Source: Chloroflexota bacterium
GTDB taxonomy: Bacteria; Chloroflexota; Limnocylindria; Limnocylindrales; CSP1-4
DNA length: 14,228 nt
Reading direction: 5' to 3'
Assembly: GCA_013813905.1 (NCBI GenBank)
Contig: JACCQX010000053.1
Span: 1 to 14,228, forward strand
Below the pieces are notes generated by a model. That model made no database searches. It was not told where the DNA came from and was given only the letters and a program-made list of their open reading frames with translations. Numbering within the stretch: position 1 is the first letter of the stretch; each line of letters starts with the position of its first letter. The translations under genes were made by a program, and so were the position numbers. Below, one piece after another: positions 9,018-14,228 of the stretch.

Positions 9018-11161
9018 TCCGTGGCTCCGCGATCGCCGGGGACGCCCTGCCCACCCGGCTCAGCCTTGTGCTCCGGGACCTCGCCGGGCCCGACATGATC
9101 GGGTGCCGGCGAGACGACCCCCTGAAGATCGCCGGTGAGGACACCGCGTGCCACCTCGACGACGCGTTGGACGGTGAAGCCGAAGCGCTCGAAGATGTCC
9201 TGCGCCGGGGCCGATGCGCCGAAGCGCTCGATGGCGATCATGGCGCCCTCCGGCCCCACCCAGCGGTCCCAACCGAGCGACGCGCCCGCCTCGATGCTCA
9301 CGCGCTTGGTGCACTCGACGGGCAGGACCTCGTCGCGATACCGCCCCTCCTGCTCCTCGAAACGCTCCCAGCAGGGCATCGACACGACGCGTGTCCGGAT
9401 GCCCTCACGGGAGAGCTCCTCGCGCGCGGCCATGGCCAGCTGTAGCTCGGAGCCGGTGGCCAGAAGGATCAGATCGGGCTGCGCCGGGTCGCCTTCCTCG
9501 TTGGTGGCATCGGCCAGCACGTAGGCCCCACGCGAGACACCCTCGGCGGCCAGCTCCGCCGTGCGGGCCAGCGTGGGCAGCTTCTGGCGGGTGAAGGCCA
9601 GCGCGATCGGACCGTCGCGGCGCTCCACGGCGAGGCGCCACGCGGCCACGGCCTCGTTGGCATCGCCCGGCCGCAGGAACCACAGGTTGGGCATGGCCCG
9701 CAGCGATGCGTAGTGTTCCACCGGCTGGTGCGTCGGTCCGTCCTCGCCGAGACCGACCGAGTCGTGCGTCCAGACGTAGATCACGTGCAACCGCGAGAGG
9801 GCCGCCAGCCGCACGCTGCCGCGCATGTAGTCGCTGAAGTTGAGGAAAGTGCCGGCGTAGGGCATCAGCGCGCCGTGATAGGCGATGCCGTTGACGGCTC
9901 CGCCCATGGCATGCTCGCGGACGCCGAAGCGGATGTTGCGGCCGGCTTCCTCGGCCTGGAACTCGCCTGCGCCCTTGATGTCGGTCAGGTTGCTCTCCGA
10001 GAGATCGGCCGCGCCACCGAAGAGCTCCGGCAGCACGGCGCCCAGGACCTGTAGCGTCTCGTTCGAGGCGTTGCGCGTGGCGACCGCGTCGCCCACTTCG
10101 TAGCGCGGCAGCTCGCTGTCCCAACCGTCCGGCAGCGTGCCGGTCATGCGTCGCTGTAGCTCCTGAGCTTCGGCGGGGTGTGCCTCTGTGTATGCCTCCA
10201 AACGGGATCGCCAATCGCTCAGGAGCTCCTCGCCGCGCGGCACGGCTCCGCGGAACAGCCTCAGAGCCGGCTCCGGGATGTGGAACGACTGCTCCGGATC
10301 CCAGCCGTAGGCCTCCTTGGTGAGCCGCACCTCATCCGGGCCGAGCGGCGAGCCGTGCGCCTTCTGCGTGCCCTCACGGTTGGGCGATCCATAGCCGATC
10401 TCGGTGCGGACCGCGATGAGACTCGGCCGAGCGTCTTCCCGGGCGGCCGCCAGGGCCGCCTCGATGGCGTCGAGATCGGTGCCATCCTCCACCCGACGGG
10501 TGTCCCAGCCGTAGGCCTCGAAGCGCTTCAGCACGTCCTCCGACCAGGCCATGCCGGTCGGGCCGTCGAGCTGCACGTGGTTGTCATCCCACAGGAAGAC
10601 CAGCTTGCTCAAGCGCAGGTGTCCGGCCAGGCTGGCCGCCTCGGCTGAGAGTCCCTCCTGGAGGTCGCCGTCGGAGCAGATGCCGTACGTCCAGTGATCG
10701 ATCAGCTGGTGCCCGGGCTGGTTGAACTCCGCCGCGAGGCGCCGCTCGGCGATGGCCATGCCCACGGCGTTGGCGAAGCCCTGGCCCAGCGGCCCGGTGG
10801 TGGCATCGACGCCCGGCGTGAGCCCGTACTCGGGATGTCCCGGCGTGCGCGAACCGTACTGGCGGAACTGCTTCAGCTCATCAAGGGCCAAGTCATAGCC
10901 GGTCAGGTGGAGCAGCGAGTAGAGCAGCATGCTGGCGTGGCCTGCCGACAGGACGAAGCGGTCGCGGTCGAACCAGTCGGGGGAGGTGGGCGCGTGGCGG
11001 AGGAATCTCGTCCACAGCACATAGGCCATGGGCGCGGCGCCCATCGGCGCTCCGGGATGGCCGCTGTTGGCCTGCTGCACGCCATCGATGGAAAGCGTGC
11101 GGATGGTGTCGACAGCCAGTCGGTGATCCGTCGTCGGGGTGGGTCGGGCGGTCACGGTCAT
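9014..11161 (-). CDS. tkt: Transketolase
   Basis: 715 aa. This thiamine-diphosphate enzyme moves two-carbon units between ketose and aldose phosphates (xylulose-5-P, ribose-5-P, erythrose-4-P, fructose-6-P). Motifs include the N-terminal [18 protein letters not shown] (24-41), LSAGHAS (71-77), TTGPLGQG (121-128), the ThDP/Mg site SDGDLQEG to DDN (163-194) and the pyrimidine-domain [10 protein letters not shown] (412-421) with the catalytic Glu416. Central and C-terminal domains are complete. The protein ends about 39 residues later than most transketolases, in a Gly/Pro-rich tail (677-715). The ATG at 11161-11159 has only a weak GGCGAC upstream. It is the first gene of the operon, divergent from the PfkB kinase across 51 bases, and overlaps pgi by 4 bases. 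Confidence 0.97.
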   Translation of the reverse strand: MTVTARPTPTTDHRLAVDTIRTLSIDGVQQANSGHPGAPMGAAPMAYVLWTRFLRHAPTSPDWFDRDRFVLSAGHASMLLYSLLHLTGYDLALDELKQFRQYGSRTPGHPEYGLTPGVDATTGPLGQGFANAVGMAIAERRLAAEFNQPGHQLIDHWTYGICSDGDLQEGLSAEAASLAGHLRLSKLVFLWDDNHVQLDGPTGMAWSEDVLKRFEAYGWDTRRVEDGTDLDAIEAALAAAREDARPSLIAVRTEIGYGSPNREGTQKAHGSPLGPDEVRLTKEAYGWDPEQSFHIPEPALRLFRGAVPRGEELLSDWRSRLEAYTEAHPAEAQELQRRMTGTLPDGWDSELPRYEVGDAVATRNASNETLQVLGAVLPELFGGAADLSESNLTDIKGAGEFQAEEAGRNIRFGVREHAMGGAVNGIAYHGALMPYAGTFLNFSDYMRGSVRLAALSRLHVIYVWTHDSVGLGEDGPTHQPVEHYASLRAMPNLWFLRPGDANEAVAAWRLAVERRDGPIALAFTRQKLPTLARTAELAAEGVSRGAYVLADATNEEGDPAQPDLILLATGSELQLAMAAREELSREGIRTRVVSMPCWERFEEQEGRYRDEVLPVECTKRVSIEAGASLGWDRWVGPEGAMIAIERFGASAPAQDIFERFGFTVQRVVEVARGVLTGDLQGVVSPAPDHVGPGEVPEHKAEPGGQGVPGDRGATE

Positions 11162-11212
11162 GTGTCGCCATGATAGGGGCCAGGAGTCAACGCCCCGGCA
11201 GCGAGGTCGGCC
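11162..11212. promoter_or_regulatory. Divergent promoter region, tkt operon versus PfkB-psuG unit
   Basis: These 51 bases must hold start signals for both directions, or the promoters extend into the genes. A TATCAT (11175-11170, minus strand) resembles a -10 box but lies so close to the tkt ATG that the transcript would be nearly leaderless; no -35 at proper spacing was found. A short inverted repeat GGGGC (11176-11180) with GCCCC (11192-11196) could be an operator. The position is secure, the elements are tentative. Confidence 0.45.
11203..11206 (+). promoter_or_regulatory. Ribosome binding site favouring the TTG start of the PfkB kinase
   Basis: GAGG, 6 bases before the TTG at 11213. The ATG at 11237 has no comparable site, so TTG is preferred. 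Confidence 0.5.
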
Positions 11213-12247
11213 TTGTCCCTCTCAGCGGCATCACGGATGAGCCTGCGGCGCGGCGCTGGCGCAAGGAGCGCGCGCATCGTCGTGCTGGGCGACCTGGTGC
11301 TGGATATCGTGGCGCGCGGGGACGGACCGCTGGAGCCGGCTTCGGACGTCTCGGGCACGGTCCGCTTTCGCGCCGGCGGCTCTGCCGCCAACACGGCACG
11401 AACGTTCGTGCGACTGGGCGGTCGGGCCACGTTCATCGGCGCTGTGGGGCAGGACCACTGGGCGCGCCGCTTGACGGCCGCGATGCGCGCCGAAGGAGTG
11501 GTGGTCCACGCCGTGGCCGTGTCCCATCCGACCGCTCGCCTCGTGGCGCTGATCCGGCCTGATGGCGAGCGGTCCTTCCTGGTGGAACGCGGCGCGGCGG
11601 ACGCGCTGGACGCCGCCGACCTGGACCAGGCGTGGTTCCGAGCGTGCGACCTACTCCACTTACCGGGCTACTCACTGTTCACTCATCCGCTGGCGGGTGC
11701 GGCCATGCGGGGAGCGGCCATCGCCCAGGGGCGAGGAGCGCTGCTCTCGGTGGACCTCTCGTCCCGAGCGCCACTGCTGGCCATGGGCCGGCGTCGAGCG
11801 TGGCAGATCCTGACCGAGCTTCGACCGACGATCGTGTTCGGGAACGGCGGCGAGGTGGCCGCACTCACCGGGGAGCGACAGGAGGAGCGGCTGCTTCGCG
11901 TGGCACCCATCGTGGTCGTGAAGGAAGGCGTGGCTGGCTGCCGCGTGCTGGCGCGCGCGGGGGATAGCGCGGAGGTGCTCCGCCTGACCGTGGCCACGCC
12001 GCGCATCGCGGCACGGGACACCACGGGCGCGGGCGACGCGTTCGACGCTGGTTTCCTACTCTCCATGCTGAAGCAGTCGGGCCGCGGGAGTGCGCCGAGC
12101 GGCGCCAGTTCCCAGAGCGGCGGGAGTGCGCCGAGCGGCGCCACGCTGCCGCGGGATGCGGGCTCCCTGCGCCGCGCAGCGGTGGCCGGTCATCGGGCGG
12201 CCGGCGCCCTGCTTCGTTTGCCCCGTTCCGATCTGCCTGACCGATGA
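11213..12247 (+). CDS. psuK: PfkB-family sugar kinase, probable pseudouridine kinase
   Basis: 344 aa. PfkB-type folds phosphorylate sugars or nucleosides with ATP. Visible are the strand [10 protein letters not shown] (22-31), the substrate-side motif GGSAANTA (55-62), the [11 protein letters not shown] segment (210-220) and the C-terminal signature [13 protein letters not shown] (269-281), with the catalytic Asp275. Its overlap by ATGA with the pseudouridine-5'-phosphate glycosidase gene points to pseudouridine kinase (pseudouridine to pseudouridine-5'-P), but another nucleoside or sugar substrate is possible from sequence alone. Between the signature helix and the final helix it carries a low-complexity insertion (about 288-312) with two copies of GSAPSGA, encoded by a 24-base direct repeat. 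The start is TTG with GAGG 6 bases upstream; ATG at 11237 is the alternative and would remove 8 residues. Confidence 0.85.
   Translation: MSLSAASRMSLRRGAGARSARIVVLGDLVLDIVARGDGPLEPASDVSGTVRFRAGGSAANTARTFVRLGGRATFIGAVGQDHWARRLTAAMRAEGVVVHAVAVSHPTARLVALIRPDGERSFLVERGAADALDAADLDQAWFRACDLLHLPGYSLFTHPLAGAAMRGAAIAQGRGALLSVDLSSRAPLLAMGRRRAWQILTELRPTIVFGNGGEVAALTGERQEERLLRVAPIVVVKEGVAGCRVLARAGDSAEVLRLTVATPRIAARDTTGAGDAFDAGFLLSMLKQSGRGSAPSGASSQSGGSAPSGATLPRDAGSLRRAAVAGHRAAGALLRLPRSDLPDR
12084..12143 (+). repeat. In-frame 24-base direct repeat inside the PfkB kinase gene
   Basis: Bases 12084-12107 and 12120-12143 are identical, 36 bases (12 codons) apart, encoding RGSAPSGA and GGSAPSGA (residues 291-298 and 303-310). 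The spacing keeps the frame. It looks like a partial duplication that created a flexible Ser/Gly/Ala/Pro linker. Confidence 0.88.
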
Positions 12248-13194
12248 ACACGGCCGGCGGCGCGCGGGCGGACGATGCCCGCCCGCCCGGGCTCCAGGTG
12301 GCTCCGGAGGTCGAGGCGGCCCTGGCGGCGGGACAGCCGGTCGTGGCGCTCGAATCGACCCTCATCACGCACGGTCTCCGGCATCCGGACAACCTGCTGG
12401 CAGCCGAGCGCGCCGAGGACGCTGTTCGCGCTGGTGGGGCGGTGCCGGCCACGGTGGCCATCGTCGGAGGTGCCATTCGCGTGGGCCTGGCACGCGTTGA
12501 GTTGGAGGATCTCGCCCGGGCCGAGGACGCCTGGAAGGTCACTCGCCAGAACCTGGCCGCCGCGCTGGACAGAGATGGCTGGTCCGGTACGACCGTCTCC
12601 GCCACGATGATCGCCGCTCAGCTGGCCGGCATCGAAGTCTTCGCCACGGGTGGCATCGGCGGTGTGCATCGGGGCGGCGAGCGATCCATGGACGTGTCGG
12701 CCGATCTGGAGGAACTGGCGCGCACGCCTGTGGCGGTCATCTGTGCCGGTCCCAAGTCCATCCTGGACGTGGCGCGCACGATGGAGGTGCTCGAGACTCG
12801 TGGGATCCCCGTGGTGGGCTGGGGCACTGACGAGTTACCGGGCTTCTTCAGCGTCCGCTCGGGGATCCGACTGACGCAGCGCGTCGACTCCGCGCATGAA
12901 GCGGCGGCACTCCTCCGACGCCAGCGCGGCCTCGGGCTGAGCGCGGGCATCCTGTTCTGCGTGCCCATCCCGGCCCATGGGGCGCTGCCTCGTGAAGACG
13001 CGCGGGCGGCCATCGAGCAAGCCGAGCAGGAGGCCGCCGCGGCCGGCGTTCATGGACCACGCAGCACGCCCTGGGTCCTCGCGCGCGTGGCCGACCTGAC
13101 CGAAGGTCGGTCGGTGGCCGCCAACCTGGCCCTCATCGAGAACAACGCTCGGGTCGCGGCGGAACTCGCAGGAGCGCTCGCGGCAGGACCGTAG
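12244..13194 (+). CDS. psuG: Pseudouridine-5'-phosphate glycosidase
   Basis: 316 aa, the usual length. It splits the C-C glycosidic bond of pseudouridine-5'-phosphate to uracil and ribose-5-phosphate (the reaction is reversible), using Mn2+. Family motifs: ALESTLITHGL (35-45) with Glu37 matching the catalytic Glu31 of the E. coli enzyme, TTVSATMIAA (116-125), FATGGIGGVHRGGE (133-146), SADLEEL with Asp154 matching the metal-site Asp149, VICAGPKSILD (165-175) with Lys171 matching the catalytic Lys166, SAGILFCVPIP (233-243) and the C-terminal ANLALIENNARVAAELA. The active site looks complete. The ATG overlaps the kinase stop as ATGA and no Shine-Dalgarno is seen, implying coupled translation. 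The released ribose-5-phosphate can feed the divergently encoded transketolase. Confidence 0.96.
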   Translation: MNTAGGARADDARPPGLQVAPEVEAALAAGQPVVALESTLITHGLRHPDNLLAAERAEDAVRAGGAVPATVAIVGGAIRVGLARVELEDLARAEDAWKVTRQNLAAALDRDGWSGTTVSATMIAAQLAGIEVFATGGIGGVHRGGERSMDVSADLEELARTPVAVICAGPKSILDVARTMEVLETRGIPVVGWGTDELPGFFSVRSGIRLTQRVDSAHEAAALLRRQRGLGLSAGILFCVPIPAHGALPREDARAAIEQAEQEAAAAGVHGPRSTPWVLARVADLTEGRSVAANLALIENNARVAAELAGALAAGP

Positions 13195-13207
13195 CTACGA
13201 GCTCGAA

Positions 13208-13251
13208 GCGGCGGCGACGCGCAGGTCCGCCATCGTGGTGGTTGCCGCCGC
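13208..13251 (+). terminator. Hairpin downstream of psuG (first)
   Basis: GCGGCGGCGAC (13208-13218) pairs with GTTGCCGCCGC (13241-13251): 11 pairs, one a G-U, around a 22-base loop. It begins 13 bases after the psuG stop. No T-run follows, so it may protect the 3' end or aid factor-dependent termination. Confidence 0.45.
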
Positions 13252-13252
13252 C

Positions 13253-13278
13253 GGCAGCTTCCCCCGGCGGGGACTGCC
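13253..13278 (+). terminator. Hairpin downstream of psuG (second, compact)
   Basis: GGCAG (13253-13257) pairs with CTGCC (13274-13278), and inside it TCCCC (13260-13264) pairs with GGGGA (13269-13273) around a CGGC tetraloop, with a 2-base bulge. This is a strong compact stem; without a U-tract it is only a probable terminator of the psuKG transcript. It could also form on the opposite strand. Confidence 0.5.
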
Positions 13279-13283
13279 AGGAT

Positions 13284-13354
13284 CACCACTCATAACGCCC
13301 GGTGATCGTAGGCGGCTTCGAATCCCCAGAAGCACCACTGATCATCCCCGGTGA
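13284..13354. repeat. Two related 22-base units
   Basis: Units at 13284-13305 and 13333-13354 match at 18 of 22 positions, both beginning CACCACT and ending CGGTGA. The first lies within the GATCACC/GGTGATC inverted repeat (13281-13307); the second overlaps GCACCA (13332-13337) facing TGGTGC (13359-13364). They may be duplicated binding sites or remnants of a repeat element. Confidence 0.6.
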
Positions 13355-13411
13355 GGGTTGGTGCAACGGCCACGCTTGCGGGAGCGCCGATAGCGGATCG
13401 CGCCGCACATA

Positions 13412-13437
13412 CCATCACCCCCGCGAATAGGTGGTGG
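13412..13437. repeat. Inverted repeat CCATCACC / GGTGGTGG
   Basis: CCATCACC (13412-13419) and GGTGGTGG (13430-13437) form 8 pairs, one of them G-U, around a 10-base loop. It shares the TCACC/GGTG theme with the dyad at 13281-13307. Confidence 0.45.
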
Positions 13438-13514
13438 AAGCTGGACGACACGCGATCCGGCGTACGACGCGCGACCGCGCCCAGCACACGCGACCCAGGC
13501 GGGGAGAACAAAGA

Positions 13515-13545
13515 TCGACACTGGTCCGTGTGTTTTCGCTAGGAT
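13515..13545 (+). promoter_or_regulatory. Possible promoter of the ABC transporter genes
   Basis: TCGACA (13515-13520) resembles a -35 box and TAGGAT (13540-13545) a -10 box, with a 19-base spacer that includes the only locally AT-rich patch (TGTTTT). The match is modest and the spacing long; a transcript starting here would have a leader of about 150 bases carrying the CACGG and 18-base repeats. Confidence 0.25.
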
Positions 13546-13616
13546 GCGTTGCGTTCCCACCACGGACCGGCGACGCCACGCCTTTCACGGTCCGGAAGGG
13601 AGCCACGGTCGCCGTG
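13521..13616. repeat. Repeated CACGG(A/T)CCGG elements around the putative promoter
   Basis: CTGGTCCGTG (13521-13530) faces CACGGACCGG (13561-13570) as an inverted repeat (9 of 10). CACGGTCCGG (13586-13595) repeats the latter with one change. CACGG-TCG-CCGTG (13604-13616) is a related dyad. Several copies of one short word on both sides of the candidate -10 box suggest regulator sites, though the region is GC-rich. Confidence 0.45.
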
Positions 13617-13631
13617 CTGTCGGGCGGCGCG

Positions 13632-13685
13632 CGTCCAGTCCCGTCCTGCCGTCCAGTCCCGACCTGCCGTCCAGTCTCGACCTCC
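13632..13685 (+). repeat. Three 18-base tandem repeats
   Basis: Units at 13632-13649, 13650-13667 and 13668-13685 share CGTCCAGTCYCGNCCT with few changes (first two differ at one base). They end just before the ribosome binding site of the ABC ATPase. The period is near two helical turns. They are in the 5' leader and are not read in the ATPase frame. Confidence 0.85.
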
Positions 13686-13688
13686 TGT

Positions 13689-13695
13689 GAGAGGG
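13689..13695 (+). promoter_or_regulatory. Ribosome binding site of the ABC ATPase
   Basis: GAGAGGG, 6 bases before the GTG at 13702. It favours this start over the in-frame GTG at 13687, which would lie upstream of the site. Confidence 0.65.
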
Positions 13696-13701
13696 TTCAT
13701 C

Positions 13702-14228
13702 GTGTCCGCTCCGTCCACCCCGCTGGCCATCGACGCGCGCGACGTGCGCCGCGTCTACAAGGCCAAGCCGGCACCCATCGTCGCGCTAGAGAGCATCGAC
13801 CTGGAGGTCGCGCCCGGCGAGTTCTTCGGGCTGCTCGGCCCCAACGGCGCGGGCAAGACGACGCTCATCAAGATCCTCACCACGCTGCTTCTGCCTACGT
13901 CGGGCAGCGCGAAGGTGTTCGGCTTCGACGTCTCCCGGCAGCACGCCCAGATCCGCCGGATCATGAACATCGTCTCGGGCGGGGAGCAATCGGGCTACGG
14001 CCTCCTTCAGGTACGCGAACAACTCTGGATGTTCAGCCAGTTCTACGGCGTCGGCGCGCGCGAAGGCTGGCGGCGTGTGGATGAGCTGATCGATCTGGTC
14101 GGCCTCCAGGAGCAGCGCGTCCAGAAGGTCTCCTCCCTCTCCACCGGCCAGCGCCAGAAGCTCAACTTCGCGCGCGGCCTCCTCAACGATCCGTGGATCT
14201 TCTTCCTCGACGAGCCGACCCTCGGTCT
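13702..14228 (+). CDS. ABC transporter ATP-binding protein, ABC-2 exporter type (3' truncated by window)
   Basis: The first 175 residues are present; the frame is open at the window end. This is an ATPase subunit that powers an ABC exporter. Walker A GPNGAGKT is at 46-53, the signature as LSTGQRQK (146-153; Thr replaces the usual second Gly, a common variant in this class), and Walker B IFFLDEPT at 166-173. The spacing and the GFDVSRQHAQIRRIMNIV stretch after the first domain resemble CcmA/DrrA-like ATPases of ABC-2 transporters, whose membrane partner is usually the next gene, here outside the window. The start is GTG with GAGAGGG 6 bases before it. The long repeat-bearing upstream region suggests its own regulation. 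The exported substrate cannot be told. Confidence 0.92.
   Translation, partial: MSAPSTPLAIDARDVRRVYKAKPAPIVALESIDLEVAPGEFFGLLGPNGAGKTTLIKILTTLLLPTSGSAKVFGFDVSRQHAQIRRIMNIVSGGEQSGYGLLQVREQLWMFSQFYGVGAREGWRRVDELIDLVGLQEQRVQKVSSLSTGQRQKLNFARGLLNDPWIFFLDEPTLG

Larger units (their letters stand above)
13195..13701. other. 507-base gene-free region between psuG and the ABC ATPase
   Basis: No convincing gene. It holds, in order: two hairpins directly after psuG (13208-13251, 13253-13278); a GATCACC/GGTGATC inverted repeat (13281-13307) inside the first of two related 22-base units; a CCATCACC/GGTGGTGG dyad (13412-13437); a possible weak promoter (13515-13545); CACGG-type repeats (13521-13616); and three 18-base tandem repeats (13632-13685). 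The first half therefore looks like the 3' end of the psuKG transcript and the second half like the control region of the ABC genes. Confidence 0.6.

Noticed and set aside
13309..13337. tRNA-like 3' end (TTCGAAT followed by CCCC and ACCA)
   Set aside because: The TTCGAAT loop is not flanked by a pairing five-base stem, and no anticodon or D arm or matching acceptor strand lies upstream.
13290..13511. Minus-strand 73-codon frame ending TGDDQWCFWGFEAAYDHRAL
   Set aside because: It starts at TTG with no ribosome binding site, most of it is low in protein-like character, and its 3' part coincides with the repeat units. A decayed gene remnant is possible but not supported.
13632..13685. CRISPR array
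   Set aside because: Units are 18 bases in direct contact with no spacers, and no cas gene is present.

Overview
The window is GC-rich throughout and reads as a bacterial chromosome segment from a lineage using many GTG and TTG starts. The gene set is an OpcA-type glucose-6-phosphate dehydrogenase partner, a short 6-phosphogluconate dehydrogenase, a Tal-PGI-type glucose-6-phosphate isomerase and a TauE/SafE permease. This fits an uncultivated Chloroflexota lineage (for example Limnocylindria/Ellin6529-like) or, less likely, an actinobacterium. That placement is inference; no rRNA, tRNA or marker gene is present to settle it.

Layout. Minus strand, from about 11161 down to 2548, is one tight operon for sugar-phosphate metabolism: transketolase, glucose-6-phosphate isomerase, short 6-phosphogluconate dehydrogenase, glucose-6-phosphate dehydrogenase, OpcA-like assembly protein and 6-phosphogluconolactonase. 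Junctions are 4-base overlaps or gaps of 2 and 11 bases, so translation is probably coupled. Downstream on the same strand, after gaps of 228, 83 and about 330 bases, follow a TauE/SafE-family permease, a membrane DUF2231-Rieske fusion and a small unrecognised protein.

Plus strand: diverging from transketolase across only 51 bases is a two-gene unit, a PfkB-family kinase (probable pseudouridine kinase) and pseudouridine-5'-phosphate glycosidase, overlapping by ATGA. After it lies a 507-base gene-free stretch with several hairpins, a run of three 18-base direct repeats and repeated CACGG-type elements. It leads into an ABC transporter ATPase cut off by the window end.

How the genes fit together. 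The minus operon covers the oxidative pentose phosphate branch (Zwf, Pgl, Gnd, with OpcA as Zwf partner), isomerisation of fructose-6-P back to glucose-6-P (Pgi), and the transketolase step. The plus pair degrades pseudouridine to uracil and ribose-5-phosphate, a transketolase substrate. The two divergent units therefore meet at ribose-5-phosphate. Transaldolase, ribose-5-P isomerase and ribulose-5-P epimerase are not in the window. I found no clear evidence of a wholly novel system. The most notable points are the missing transaldolase half next to a Tal-PGI-type isomerase, the divergent pairing with pseudouridine salvage, the repeat insertion in the PfkB kinase, and the repeat-rich region upstream of the ABC ATPase.
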